64,000 nucleotides of DNA from Dorea longicatena (GCF_024168045.1 NZ_CP100126.1:1815501-1879500), one strand, 5' to 3'. Shown: positions 1 through 10,732, counted from the first letter of the stretch. Notes: generated by a model from the sequence alone, not told the origin. Translations and numbers: made by a program.

Positions 1-38
1 GCCACAGGCAGCTTGTTCCGCATACATTGGCATAAAAA

Positions 39-112
39 TAGCGGGAACTGGATTTGAACCAGCGACACCACGGGTATGAACCGTGTGCTCTAGCCAACTG
101 AGCTATCCCGCC
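39..112 (-). tRNA. tRNA-Met (CAT), elongator
   Basis: The reverse strand folds into a 74-nt cloverleaf: 7-bp acceptor (G1-U72 wobble), D-arm with AGCTCAG, anticodon stem CACGG/CCGTG around TTCATAC (anticodon CAT), and a T-arm with TTCAAAT. The 3' CCA is not encoded. The anticodon stem lacks the initiator GGG/CCC run and the sequence resembles Bacillus elongator Met, so initiator and lysidine Ile are less likely. It is an exact copy of the next tRNA. Confidence 0.93.
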
Positions 113-120
113 ATAATCAG

Positions 121-194
121 TAGCGGGAACTGGATTTGAACCAGCGACACCACGGGTATGAACCGTGTGCTCTAGCCAACTGAGCTATCCCGCC
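121..194 (-). tRNA. tRNA-Met (CAT), elongator, identical second copy
   Basis: Base-for-base identical to the tRNA at 39-112, separated from it by 8 bases. It has the same anticodon CAT, the same arms and no encoded CCA. The tandem identity points to a recent duplication or gene conversion within one tRNA transcript. Confidence 0.93.
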
Positions 195-216
195 ACAACC
201 AATTTTAGAAAATGTA

Positions 217-289
217 TGGGACCAATAGGGCTCGAACCTATGACCCTCTGCTTGTAAGGCAGATGCTCTCCCAGCTGAGCTATGATCCC
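217..289 (-). tRNA. tRNA-Val (TAC)
   Basis: A 73-nt cloverleaf on the reverse strand with acceptor GGGATCA/TGGTCCC, anticodon stem TCTGC/GCAGA, loop CTTACAA (anticodon TAC) and T-arm TTCGAGC. CCA is not encoded. It is promoter-proximal in a Val-Met-Met transcript. Confidence 0.93.
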
Positions 290-324
290 ATATATTTTGT
301 CGTTTCTCTTGAACCGACTTCGTT

Positions 325-353
325 AGTATAGCATTGGTTTTTTGGAAAGTCAA
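325..353 (-). promoter_or_regulatory. Sigma-A promoter of the tRNA cluster
   Basis: On the reverse strand there is TTGACT (348-353), a 17-nt spacer and TATACT (325-330), both close to consensus. It lies about 35 bp upstream of tRNA-Val and reads toward the three tRNAs. Confidence 0.85.
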
Positions 354-437
354 CTGTTTTTTTGATTTTTTCAAATTTTTTCTACAATTTCTTCTATAAC
401 CGGAATAAATCAAAATCGCTGTGCGTTAATCTGATTC

Positions 438-471
438 AAAAAAAGCCCCGCAAACACAAGGCCTGCGGGGC
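438..471 (-). terminator. Intrinsic terminator of gdhA
   Basis: An 8-bp GC-rich stem GCCCCGCA/TGCGGGGC (445-452 / 464-471), followed on the reverse strand by a run of Ts (438-444). It lies just past the gdhA stop; the tRNA promoter is further downstream. Confidence 0.85.
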
Positions 472-484
472 ATTTTTGAAAATA

Positions 485-1825
<1,341 letters not shown>

Positions 1826-1874
1826 CTACCTCCTAAATAATATACGTATCCTTTTCAAAGGCATACTTTACTAT

Positions 1875-1906
1875 AAAAAAACAGATGACTTACGCCATCT
1901 GTTTTT
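1875..1906 (-). terminator. Terminator-like hairpin in the gdhA leader
   Basis: ACAGATG (1881-1887) pairs with CATCTGT (1896-1902), flanked by A and T runs, so on the reverse strand the stem is followed by seven Ts. It lies between a good promoter (1930-1958) and the gdhA start and would end gdhA transcripts unless an alternative fold forms. It could alternatively serve only as the distal terminator of purL. Confidence 0.6.
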
Positions 1907-1929
1907 CCCTGACGCCTTTGTCCTTTACT

Positions 1930-1958
1930 ATTGTAAAGCAAACAAGTGTATCTGGCAA
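1930..1958 (-). promoter_or_regulatory. Probable gdhA promoter
   Basis: Reverse strand: TTGCCA (1953-1958), 17-nt spacer, TACAAT (1930-1935). The predicted start near 1923 gives a leader of about 100 nt containing the 1875-1906 hairpin and two copies of ATAGTAAAG. Confidence 0.6.
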
Positions 1959-1997
1959 GATATTTTTACAGTTTTTTGTTATTTTTGCAACTTTTTA

Positions 1998-2028
1998 CAA
2001 AACCCTTGCAGATTTTGCAAGGGTTTTG
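1998..2028 (-). terminator. Hairpin downstream of purL
   Basis: A 13-bp perfect stem CAAAACCCTTGCA/TGCAAGGGTTTTG with a 5-nt loop, about 100 bp after the purL stop. The T tract is part of the stem rather than after it, so terminator efficiency is uncertain. Confidence 0.6.
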
Positions 2029-2128
2029 TGCTTTTTCTTGTATTTTATTCATTTTTTTGAAACAGAACGCACTCTGAATTGCATTTATCACAATACATAG
2101 AATTCTGTTCTTCTCTCTGTCTGTTTCA

Positions 2129-5100
2129 TTATCTGAAGTATTTTACTCCGGATTCGAAGATCTTCATATCCTGTTCTCCGTAAATGTTCATTGCCACGCT
2201 TCTGTTTCTTCTTTCTGAGTGTGCCATCTTGCCAAGTACACGTCCATCCGGGCTTGTAATACCTTCGATCGCACAGTAAGAACCGTTGACATTCCATTCT
2301 TCATCCATCGTGATATTTCCTTCCGGATCACAGTACTGTGTTGCAACCTGTCCATTTGCAAATAATCTGTCCAGCCATTCTTTATTTGCAACAAATCTTC
2401 CTTCTCCGTGAGATGCAGGGTTTGTATATACGCCGCCAAGCTCTGCCTCTCTAAGCCATGGAGATTTATTCGTTACCACTTTTGTATAGACCATCTTGGA
2501 GATATGGCGTCCAATCGTATTGTATGTAAGAGTCGGTGAATCCGGTAACTGTCCTGTGATCTTTCCACCTGGTACCAGACCAAGCTTGATCAATGCCTGG
2601 AATCCGTTACAGATACCAAGTGCCAGTCCGTCACGCTCATTCAGTAATTTTTCTACTGCTTCTTTCATCTTCGCATTCTGGAATGCTGTTGCGAAGAATT
2701 TTGCTGATCCGTCTGGTTCATCACCTGCACTGAATCCACCAGGGAACATGATGATCTGTGACTGTCCGATTGCTTTTTCGAATACTTCTACCGAATCAAC
2801 GATATCAGATGCACTCATATTTCTGAATACCTTTGTGATCACCTTTGCTCCTGCTCTTTCAAATGCTTTCGCACTGTCATACTCACAGTTTGTCCCAGGC
2901 ATTACCGGGATAAATACGGTCGGCTGAGCAATCTTGTGGTCACAAATATAAATATCAGATGTATCATATAATCCTGTCTCCACCTTCGCATCCTGTCCTT
3001 CCGCTCCGGAATTGGTCGGGAATACTTTTTCCAGTGTTTCTTCCCATGCAGATACTGCCTCTTCTAATGCGATCTTCACATCTTTATATTCGATTGCCGC
3101 ATTATCTGTCACTTCACCGATCACGGTATAGGTAATTCCAAGTTCAGACACCTTATCTGCAGGTACTTCTGCAATGATATCTCCGAATGCCGGTGCAAAT
3201 AAATCTCTTGCATCTACATTATGCTCAATCTTCACACCCATGCCGTTACCGAAAGCCATCTTGCTGACTGCTGCCGCGATACCATGTCTGTCTAATGCAT
3301 AAGCTGCTACGATCTTGCCGCTGTGGATATCTTCGGTAAACTTACCATACTGATCCATAACCTTTCCGTATACAGGAATATCGTAATTATCCGTCTCGAT
3401 GCGAAGCCATACAAGTTTATCTCCGGCTTTCTTAAGTTCCGGTGAAATAATGTCTTTCTCTTTTGCAATGTCTACTGCGAAAGATACCAGTGTCGGCGGT
3501 ACGTCAATGTCTTCAAACGTTCCTGACATACTGTCTTTTCCACCAATAGAAGGAAGTCCGTATCCAAGCTGTGCACTGTAAGCACCAAGAAGTGCCGCAA
3601 ACGGCTGGCTCCATCTGTGTGGATCTTCTGTCATACGACGGAAGTATTCCTGGAATGTGAAACGGATCTTGCTGTAGTCACCGCCTGCTGCTACGATCTT
3701 AGCGATAGATTCTGTCACTGCATAGATTGCTCCGTGATATGGACTCCATGTTGACAGATACGGATCGAATCCGTAACTCATCATACTTACAGTATCGCAG
3801 TCTCCTGTTAATACCGGAAGTTTTGCCACCATTGCCTGTGTCTCTGTCTTCTGATATTTTCCACCATGCGGCATGAATACAGAAGCTGCTCCGATCGATC
3901 CGTCGAACATCTCTACCAGACCTTTCTGTGAGCATACATTCAGGTCTTTTAACATGCCGAGCCATTTTTCTCTTACATCTTTCACATCTTCTCTTACAAG
4001 GATACTGTCTTTTCTGTTCGGAATGTCAACTGCTACCGTTGTCTCCTGGTGTGCTCCGTTGGTGTCAAGGAATGCACGTGAAAGATTTACAATCTCTTTT
4101 CCTCTCCATGAAAGTACCAGTCTTGGATCTTCTGTTACAACTGCTACTTTTGTTGCCTCCAGGTTCTCTTCGGATGCATATTTCATGAATTCATCTACAT
4201 CTTTTGGATCTACAACAACTGCCATACGTTCCTGTGATTCAGAGATTGCGATCTCTGTTCCGTCAAGACCGGCATATTTCTTAGGTACTTTATCAAGATC
4301 GATCTGAAGTCCGTCTGCAAGTTCTCCGATAGCAACGGATACTCCACCTGCACCGAAGTCGTTACATTTCTTGATCAGCTTGCTGACTTCTTCTCTTCTA
4401 AATAATCTCTGGATCTTTCTTTCTGTCGGTGCATTACCTTTCTGCACTTCTGCCCCACATGTTTCGATGGACTCTTCTGTATGTACTTTGGAAGATCCTG
4501 TTGCTCCGCCGCAGCCGTCACGTCCGGTACGTCCGCCAAGAAGAATGATGATATCTCCAGGATCCGATGTCTCTCTGATAACCGCACGTCTCGGTGCTGC
4601 TCCAAGCACTGCTCCGATCTCCATACGTTTTGCAACATAATTCGGATGATAGATTTCTTTTACCGCTCCGGTTGCCAGGCCGATCTGGTTACCATATGAA
4701 CTATATCCATGAGCTGCTTCTCTGACCAGTTTCTTCTGTGGAAGCTTTCCTTTTAATGTATCCTTTACAGATACGGTAGGATCAGCAGCTCCTGTCACGC
4801 GCATTGCCTGATATACATAAGTACGTCCTGACAATGGGTCACGGATAGCTCCTCCAAGGCAGGTAGCAGCACCACCGAATGGCTCAATCTCTGTCGGATG
4901 GTTATGTGTCTCGTTCTTAAAGTTTACAAGCCACTCTTCTTCCACTCCGTCTACCTCGATTGGAACAACGATACTGCATGCATTGATCTCATCAGACTCT
5001 TCCTGATCCTGTAACTTTCCTTCACGTTTTAATTTTCTCATTGCCATCAGTGCAAGATCCATCAGGCAGACAAACTTATCTTCTCTTCCTTTGAAAATCT

Positions 5101-5896
5101 CACTGTGGTCAGCGATATACTGTTTATAAGTTGCTTCCATCGGCTCTCTGTAATCACCATCGCCGAACGAAACATCTGTAAGTTCTGTCGAGAATGTTGT
5201 ATGACGGCAGTGATCTGACCAGTAGGTATCCAGAACACGGATCTCTGTCATAGAAGGATCTCTGTCTTCTTCTGACGCAAAATAATTCTGGATATGCTGG
5301 AAATCCTTAAATGTCATGGCAAGTCCGAGAGAATCGTATAATTCTTTCAGTTTGCTTTCTTCCATATCTTTAAATCCGTCAAAGATCTTTACATCTGCCG
5401 GCTCATCGAATACAGTAACCAGTGTCTCCGGTTTTTCTTCCTGTGCTTCTCTGGAATCTACAGGGTTAATACAATGCTCTTTGATTGCTTCGAATTCTTC
5501 ATCCGAAACAGTTCCGTTTCCACCATGGATCACGTAAGTAGTCGCTGTACGGATTACCGGCTGCTCGTCTTCTTTGATAAACTGAATACACTGCACAGCG
5601 GAATCTGCTCTTTGATCAAACTGTCCCGGAAGAAATTCTACGGAAAAGATCTTGCTTCCTTCTTCTGCCTGAAATTCTTCTTTATATAATGTATCTACAG
5701 GTGGTTCAGAAAAGATGCCGTTACATGCTTTCTCAAATGTCTCATCCGATACGTTTTCCACATCGTAACGGATCAGTACACGGACGCTGTCTACGTCTTT
5801 GATTCCAAGATAGCTTCGGATCTCGGTCTTAAGTTCCTTTGCCTGTACATCAAATCCTGATTTTTTCTCCACGTACACTCTTTTTACATTGCTCAT
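2129..5896 (-). CDS. purL: Phosphoribosylformylglycinamidine synthase (FGAR amidotransferase), single chain
   Basis: 1255 aa. It converts FGAR, glutamine and ATP to FGAM in the fourth step of purine synthesis. This is the large single-chain type, with synthetase halves and glutaminase fused, rather than PurS/PurQ/PurL. The linker motif SDHCRHTTF is near residue 230, and glycine-rich FGAM synthetase repeats fill the middle. The C-terminal class I glutaminase has PGGFSAGDEPDGSAKF, nucleophile Cys about 1096 in GICNGFQALIKLG, and the His/Glu pair of MAHSERR (about 1226/1228). The start follows GGAGGA at a normal distance. It stands alone with its own promoter; no other pur gene is in the window. 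Confidence 0.96.
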   Translation of the reverse strand: MSNVKRVYVEKKSGFDVQAKELKTEIRSYLGIKDVDSVRVLIRYDVENVSDETFEKACNGIFSEPPVDTLYKEEFQAEEGSKIFSVEFLPGQFDQRADSAVQCIQFIKEDEQPVIRTATTYVIHGGNGTVSDEEFEAIKEHCINPVDSREAQEEKPETLVTVFDEPADVKIFDGFKDMEESKLKELYDSLGLAMTFKDFQHIQNYFASEEDRDPSMTEIRVLDTYWSDHCRHTTFSTELTDVSFGDGDYREPMEATYKQYIADHSEIFKGREDKFVCLMDLALMAMRKLKREGKLQDQEESDEINACSIVVPIEVDGVEEEWLVNFKNETHNHPTEIEPFGGAATCLGGAIRDPLSGRTYVYQAMRVTGAADPTVSVKDTLKGKLPQKKLVREAAHGYSSYGNQIGLATGAVKEIYHPNYVAKRMEIGAVLGAAPRRAVIRETSDPGDIIILLGGRTGRDGCGGATGSSKVHTEESIETCGAEVQKGNAPTERKIQRLFRREEVSKLIKKCNDFGAGGVSVAIGELADGLQIDLDKVPKKYAGLDGTEIAISESQERMAVVVDPKDVDEFMKYASEENLEATKVAVVTEDPRLVLSWRGKEIVNLSRAFLDTNGAHQETTVAVDIPNRKDSILVREDVKDVREKWLGMLKDLNVCSQKGLVEMFDGSIGAASVFMPHGGKYQKTETQAMVAKLPVLTGDCDTVSMMSYGFDPYLSTWSPYHGAIYAVTESIAKIVAAGGDYSKIRFTFQEYFRRMTEDPHRWSQPFAALLGAYSAQLGYGLPSIGGKDSMSGTFEDIDVPPTLVSFAVDIAKEKDIISPELKKAGDKLVWLRIETDNYDIPVYGKVMDQYGKFTEDIHSGKIVAAYALDRHGIAAAVSKMAFGNGMGVKIEHNVDARDLFAPAFGDIIAEVPADKVSELGITYTVIGEVTDNAAIEYKDVKIALEEAVSAWEETLEKVFPTNSGAEGQDAKVETGLYDTSDIYICDHKIAQPTVFIPVMPGTNCEYDSAKAFERAGAKVITKVFRNMSASDIVDSVEVFEKAIGQSQIIMFPGGFSAGDEPDGSAKFFATAFQNAKMKEAVEKLLNERDGLALGICNGFQALIKLGLVPGGKITGQLPDSPTLTYNTIGRHISKMVYTKVVTNKSPWLREAELGGVYTNPASHGEGRFVANKEWLDRLFANGQVATQYCDPEGNITMDEEWNVNGSYCAIEGITSPDGRVLGKMAHSERRNRSVAMNIYGEQDMKIFESGVKYFR

Positions 5897-5939
5897 AAGT
5901 AATCCTCCACAAATGAATTTTTACACATTTTCTATTGTT

Positions 5940-5970
5940 AGTATAACACAACAATCATTATTTAATACAA
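5940..5970 (-). promoter_or_regulatory. Probable purL promoter (extended -10)
   Basis: Reverse strand TGTTATACT is an extended -10 (TATACT at 5940-5945). The best -35, TTGTAT (5965-5970), is at a long 19-nt spacing. A weak -35 with an extended -10 would suit a regulated purine gene. No purine riboswitch was seen in the short leader. Confidence 0.5.
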
Positions 5971-6005
5971 TTAATATATCTAAACACTTTTATAACTTAT
6001 ACTTA

Positions 6006-6713
6006 TCAATCATCTTTTTTCTCTTCCTTTTTATAATTTCTTTTTCCCCAAAACAATACAATCCATATCAGAACCAGCACTGCAACAAACACTTTACTGA
6101 TGCGGATCACCATATCCAAAAAGAATCCTTCCGGAAGCATCCGTATCATATAATCAGTCTCCGGGTCGAATACCCACAGATTATTGGTAAAAAACAGCTT
6201 ATGAAAAATCGTAAAACACGTTGTAAAATCTACACGGAATGCAATCCCCAGCAGTACGCCTATGACCAGCCAGGCACTCAGTGCGATCGAGTATGTTCTG
6301 AAATACAGTCTCTTCCAGTCTTCTTCCCGTTTTCTCAGTACCGCCAGTATAACTGCTGCCACAGCCAGACAGATTACTCCGACTTTCATTCCTCCCAGGA
6401 ACAGATTCCTGACATCACGCATATGCAGCCGGTCTCTTTCATTAAAGAAATCCTGCTCTCTTCCTTCCACTGTCGTCACAACCGACAGCTTCTCCTCTTT
6501 CCCGATCAGATAATTCATCATATGTTCTGTCACATACATGACATGGTCTATGCTCATATCCAGATCTTCCGTCACTTCATAGCGTTGATATTCTTTTTTA
6601 TAAAACCTGTAATTACTGTCTCCATATACGGCCAGCCATATACTAAATATCAGTGCTGCCATCACTGCACACATCATGGCCGTAACAGATATGATCGTTG
6701 TTAGCTTCTTCAA
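6006..6713 (-). CDS. TIGR01906/DUF1461 family integral membrane protein
   Basis: 235 aa. An N-terminal membrane segment (about residues 7-30) is followed by an outer loop with the family-typical DMSIDHVMYVTEHMMNYLIG stretch and an HMRDVRNLF-like segment around 98-106. Three or more further hydrophobic segments lie at about 107-128, 140-160 and 200-222, with a charged lysine-rich tail. The family is common in Firmicutes and has no established function. It is divergent from the LysR gene at 6824, which may regulate it. Confidence 0.75.
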   Translation of the reverse strand: MKKLTTIISVTAMMCAVMAALIFSIWLAVYGDSNYRFYKKEYQRYEVTEDLDMSIDHVMYVTEHMMNYLIGKEEKLSVVTTVEGREQDFFNERDRLHMRDVRNLFLGGMKVGVICLAVAAVILAVLRKREEDWKRLYFRTYSIALSAWLVIGVLLGIAFRVDFTTCFTIFHKLFFTNNLWVFDPETDYMIRMLPEGFFLDMVIRISKVFVAVLVLIWIVLFWGKRNYKKEEKKDD

Positions 6714-6765
6714 GTCTTTTTCCTCCTGCTTTTCATTATTATAACACTTCTATTTATAAATACGG

Positions 6766-6794
6766 TTGTAATTTTCTTTCATTTCACTTATAAT
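6766..6794 (+). promoter_or_regulatory. Promoter of the LysR gene
   Basis: TTGTAA (6766-6771), 17-nt spacer, TATAAT (6789-6794), with an AGGAGG site and ATG about 30 nt further on. It lies in the divergent gap where LysR proteins usually autoregulate. Confidence 0.65.
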
Positions 6795-6823
6795 ACAGTT
6801 AAGATTCATTAGGAGGACTTATC

Positions 6824-7702
6824 ATGGATATTAACTATGAATTATATAAAGTATTTTACTATGTAGCTTCCACCTTAAGCTTTTCGGAAGCCTCCAAGCA
6901 ATTGTTCATCTCACAGTCGGCTGTCAGCCAGTCCATCAAGGCACTGGAGAAGAAGCTGGATCAGACCTTATTCATCCGGAGTACCAAGAAAGTCCGTCTT
7001 ACTACCGAAGGCGAGATCCTTCTGCGCCACATCGAACCGGCGATCAGCCTGATCAAGCGCGGCGAAAGCCAGCTCCTCGATGTCGGCGCACGCGGAGGAC
7101 AGCTTCATATCGGAGCCAGTGACACGATCTGCCGGTATTTTCTGGTACCTTATCTGGAACGTTTCCACCGGGAATTTCCCGGAGCGCATATCAAAGTTAC
7201 CAATGCGACATCCATTCGCTGTGTAGAACTCCTTGAGACCGGACAGGTGGATCTGATCGTTGTCAATTCACCGAATGCTTATCTCGGGAATGTTCCGAAT
7301 GTAAAAAAAATCAAAGATTTTCAGGATGTATTTATCGCAGACAAGGCATTTGAGGAATTAAAAGGAAAGAAGCTCTCTTTCAAAGAACTTCTGAACTATC
7401 CGATCCTTATGCTGGACAGAAAAAGTACAACCAGTGAATATCTGCACAATCTGTTTCTTCAGAACCAGCTGGATCTGGTTCCGGAGATTGAACTCAGCAG
7501 TAATGATCTTCTCATTGATCTTGCCCGCATCGGACTTGGAATTGCATTTATTCCGGATTTCTGCCTTTCCCAGACCTCCGATTCGGATTCGCTTTTCATT
7601 GTCGAGACAAAAGAAGTACTTCCGGAAAGGGAGCTTGTCATCGCATATAACGAGAAAGTCCCGATATCCAAAGCTGCGCAGGAATTTTTATCTTATTTTT
7701 AA
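6824..7702 (+). CDS. LysR-family transcriptional regulator
   Basis: 292 aa, the standard LysR length. The N-terminal winged helix-turn-helix (residues 1-60) has the typical FSEASKQLFISQSAVSQSIK core, followed by a periplasmic-binding-like effector domain (about 88-290). The start follows AGGAGG. The gene is divergent from the DUF1461 membrane gene and followed by a strong hairpin. The effector is unknown. The domain layout is like CysL/CbbR-type regulators, but nothing nearby names a target. Confidence 0.9.
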   Translation: MDINYELYKVFYYVASTLSFSEASKQLFISQSAVSQSIKALEKKLDQTLFIRSTKKVRLTTEGEILLRHIEPAISLIKRGESQLLDVGARGGQLHIGASDTICRYFLVPYLERFHREFPGAHIKVTNATSIRCVELLETGQVDLIVVNSPNAYLGNVPNVKKIKDFQDVFIADKAFEELKGKKLSFKELLNYPILMLDRKSTTSEYLHNLFLQNQLDLVPEIELSSNDLLIDLARIGLGIAFIPDFCLSQTSDSDSLFIVETKEVLPERELVIAYNEKVPISKAAQEFLSYF

Positions 7703-7725
7703 TACATCTTTCGGATGCATGATGG

Positions 7726-7766
7726 AAAATACCATAGGAGCATATGTTCCTCATGGTATTTTTCTT
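7726..7766. terminator. Bidirectional terminator between LysR and helicase genes
   Basis: Stem AAAATACCAT (7726-7735) pairs with ATGGTATTTT (7753-7762), with a GGA/TCC continuation and T-rich flanks in both directions. The two genes converge here, so one hairpin can serve both. Confidence 0.75.
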
Positions 7767-7777
7767 TTTAATGCTGC

Positions 7778-10147
7778 TTATTTCATATCTGTCTGTTCTT
7801 CCGCCTTCCAGAATTTTGCAATCTTTTCTTCAATATTTTCACTGTTACAGATCTGGAAATCATTCCACTCCCTCGGGAACACCTCCTGACACTGTCTGTC
7901 CATAAACCGGTCATCCAACAGTGTGATCACACCTCTGTCCTGATCGGTCCGGATAACTCTTCCTGCGGACTGTAACACCTTATTCATCCCCGGATACAGG
8001 TAAGCATAATCGAATCCGTTCAGATTCTTCCGGTCGAAATAATACTTTAAAAGTTCCCGTTCCAGGCACACTTGCGGAAGTCCTGTCCCGATGATCATTG
8101 CCCCGATCAGTTTATCTTCCGTCAGATCAATTCCTTCTGAAAAGACACCACCCATCACACAGAAACCGATCAGGCTGTGTGCTCTTTCCTGTTCGAATTT
8201 TTTCAGGAATTCTTCCCGTTCCTGCTCCGTCATATATTGGGACTGTACTACAACTTCAATCTGTTCCTGTGGCAATTCCATGAATACTTCCCAGACTTTT
8301 TCCAGGAATCGATAAGACGGGAAAAAAGCAATATAATTCCCTGTTCTTCCTTTTATCACATGCATCACGTATTCTGCATACTTCCGGTACATCTCCGGTC
8401 CTCGCCTGGTATACTTCGTGCTGACATCATTTCCCAGAAGCAATAATCTTTTGTCTGGTTCAAATGGAGATTCCACATAGATTGCATAGTCTTCCTTTGT
8501 TGTAGATAACAGTTTTTTATAATAATTGATCGGAAGAAATGTTGCCGAAAATAATATCGTACTATTTGCTTTCCCCATATATTCCTGCAGACATCCTGCC
8601 GGATTGACACAAAACAGATGCAGGTAAAACTTTCCTTCTTCACTAAGTTCTGAATAGATCAGATAATTTTCATCCTGCCGATCATGAATATATATGAAAT
8701 TACGGATACCAAAGTAAAACTCCAGCACCTCTTTCCGTATCGCTTCATCTTTACAGTCTTCTATAAACTCTTCCAGCTTCGTCATCAAAGACAGAAGCTT
8801 AATATACACATGTGACACACTGTTCAGTATCTGGCAGCCGTCACATTCTCTTTTCAATTCCAGAAGCTGCTTATTGCAGCTCTCCAACGCCGAGACAAGT
8901 TTCGGTTCCCCGTATTTTACCAGCTTTTTGATCTTCAGAAAATCCTCCTTGCAAATACTGCTGCTGTACATTGTCCTGCCGCGTTCTACCAGATTGTGTG
9001 CCTCATCGATCAGGAACAGGTATTCTCCTTTGACGCCGTCTCCGAAAAAGCGTTTCAGATGTGCATTTGGATCAAAAACATAATTATAATCACATATAAC
9101 TGCGTCTACCCACTGTGATACATCCAGTGCCATTTCAAATGGACATACATTCCATTTTCTTGCCTGTTCTTCCAATACTTCCCGGCTCATCTCGTCTGTC
9201 GATGTGAGCAGTTCATAAACGGCATCATTTACACGGTCAAAATGCCCTTTTGCATATGGACACACATCCGGATTACAGATGGTTTCTTCACAGAAACAGA
9301 TTTTTTCTTTTGCCGTCAATGTGATGACCTTCATCTTCAGATCCTGTTCTCTCAGAATCGCGAATGCCTGACTTGCCACCGTTCTGGTAATCGTCCTGGC
9401 CGTCAGATAAAAAATCTTTTCTCCCAGTTCTTCCCCGACAGCTTTCACCGCCGGAAATACGGCCGCCATCGTCTTGCCGACTCCGGTAGGTGCCTGGATG
9501 AATAATTTCTTTTTTCTTAAAATGCTCCGATATACAGACTCAACCAGTTTCTTCTGTCCATCTCTGTATTCGAATGGGAATTCTACGATTTTAATGGAAG
9601 CATTTCTCTTTGCTCTCCATGTCATCTGGTATCTTGCCCATTTTTCATATTCAGATACCAGCTTTTCGAACCATTTTTTAAGTTCTGCCCGGGTATATGT
9701 CTCCCGGAATCTACGGATCTCTTCGGTATCCAGATTACAATACGTCATCTGCACTCCGATCTCTTCCAGATTATTTTGTTCTGCATAAATATATGCATAG
9801 CATTTTGCCTGTGCCAGATGCAAAGGCTGTGGCTCTTCCAGACGTTTCAGATCTTTAAATACACCTTTGATCTCGTCGACCACCACACGCTTCGGAAGTT
9901 CTATGATTCCGTCCGCTCTTCCTTCTACACTCAGGATAAATCCATCACACGTGATCTGATATCTTAACGGAACTTCTGCACGGTACTCTGCCCCCTGCTG
10001 TCTCTGGATTTTCCGGTGTATGCGGCTGCCCTGCTGCATGGCATCCTTATCTGCCCCTCCGGTCCGATTGTCAATATCTCCATGTCTTAATATAAATTCC
10101 ACCAGATTCCGCACCGAAATGCGGATACACGGCTGTTCCAGATTCAT
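7778..10147 (-). CDS. PD-(D/E)XK nuclease fused to an XPD/DinG-type Fe-S helicase
   Basis: 789 aa, cytoplasmic. Residues 1-180 resemble a Cas4/RecB-like PD-(D/E)XK nuclease: GRADGIIE, then VDEIKG, then a QAKCYAYIY helix. The rest is a superfamily 2 Rad3/XPD helicase: Walker A APTGVGKT (about 216), an Fe-S cysteine cluster (CFCEETICNPDVCPY, then CPFE), a DEAH box (IDEAHNLVE), and C-terminal motifs including GGVFSEGIDL and QSAGRVIRT. This nuclease-helicase fusion is recurrent in Firmicutes and is usually annotated as ATP-dependent DNA helicase. The gene overlaps the upstream TetR gene by 4 bp (ATGA), so the two are translationally coupled. DNA repair is an inference from the family. Confidence 0.85.
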   Translation of the reverse strand: MNLEQPCIRISVRNLVEFILRHGDIDNRTGGADKDAMQQGSRIHRKIQRQQGAEYRAEVPLRYQITCDGFILSVEGRADGIIELPKRVVVDEIKGVFKDLKRLEEPQPLHLAQAKCYAYIYAEQNNLEEIGVQMTYCNLDTEEIRRFRETYTRAELKKWFEKLVSEYEKWARYQMTWRAKRNASIKIVEFPFEYRDGQKKLVESVYRSILRKKKLFIQAPTGVGKTMAAVFPAVKAVGEELGEKIFYLTARTITRTVASQAFAILREQDLKMKVITLTAKEKICFCEETICNPDVCPYAKGHFDRVNDAVYELLTSTDEMSREVLEEQARKWNVCPFEMALDVSQWVDAVICDYNYVFDPNAHLKRFFGDGVKGEYLFLIDEAHNLVERGRTMYSSSICKEDFLKIKKLVKYGEPKLVSALESCNKQLLELKRECDGCQILNSVSHVYIKLLSLMTKLEEFIEDCKDEAIRKEVLEFYFGIRNFIYIHDRQDENYLIYSELSEEGKFYLHLFCVNPAGCLQEYMGKANSTILFSATFLPINYYKKLLSTTKEDYAIYVESPFEPDKRLLLLGNDVSTKYTRRGPEMYRKYAEYVMHVIKGRTGNYIAFFPSYRFLEKVWEVFMELPQEQIEVVVQSQYMTEQEREEFLKKFEQERAHSLIGFCVMGGVFSEGIDLTEDKLIGAMIIGTGLPQVCLERELLKYYFDRKNLNGFDYAYLYPGMNKVLQSAGRVIRTDQDRGVITLLDDRFMDRQCQEVFPREWNDFQICNSENIEEKIAKFWKAEEQTDMK

Positions 10148-10701
10148 GATCTGCTTTCCCCCAATCGTTCTTCATACATCGATCGAATCGCTCCCGTCAT
10201 CCCTGCGATCACATCGATCACCGTCATGATATCTCCGCTCCGATTCTTCTGGTAAGCGTGGTAGCTTCCCTGTATACAATAGCTGAGCATCACATTCATT
10301 GCTGTATCTTCTTTCAATTCCGGGTATTTTTCAAAGATCATCTGCTTGATGCTCCGCTCGATACTATCCGCAAAATGATTCGCCTGACTGCCGGAAAATA
10401 AAATCGCCGTCAGGGAATTCTGCGATACATAAGCCATCAGAAGTTCCCGTGCAAACTCTGCCGGATGCTCCAACAGATATTCCGGATGCTGGATACTGTT
10501 CGCAATCGACTGTACTACTTCTTCTTCCATCGCATCTGACAAATCGTAGATATCTTTATAATGCGCATAAAAGGTAGACTTATTGATTCTTGCGCTTTCA
10601 CATAGTTCTTTTACTGTTATCTTTTCCAAAGGTTTCCTGGAACGCAGTTCGATAAATGCGTTCTTGATTCCCCGCTCTGTTTTCTCAATTCTAAGATCCA
10701 T
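10144..10701 (-). CDS. TetR/AcrR-family regulator
   Basis: 185 aa from the ATG at 10701, chosen over an upstream in-frame ATG because GGGAGGT precedes it directly. The N-terminal HTH (about 8-55) contains KTERGIKNAFIELRSRKP and KSTFYAHYKDIYDL, typical TetR helix features; the C-terminal ligand domain is uncharacterised. It overlaps the helicase gene by 4 bp, so it probably regulates its own operon. Two direct repeats of TTCGTCGGTT lie just upstream. Confidence 0.85.
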   Translation of the reverse strand: MDLRIEKTERGIKNAFIELRSRKPLEKITVKELCESARINKSTFYAHYKDIYDLSDAMEEEVVQSIANSIQHPEYLLEHPAEFARELLMAYVSQNSLTAILFSGSQANHFADSIERSIKQMIFEKYPELKEDTAMNVMLSYCIQGSYHAYQKNRSGDIMTVIDVIAGMTGAIRSMYEERLGESRS

Positions 10702-10732
10702 CTTACCTCCCATTTCCCAACACTTTCTCATA

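Noticed and set aside
39..112. tRNA-Met as initiator or tRNA-Ile2
   Set aside because: Anticodon stem lacks three G-C pairs of initiators, and the arms match elongator Met of Bacillus better than Ile2.
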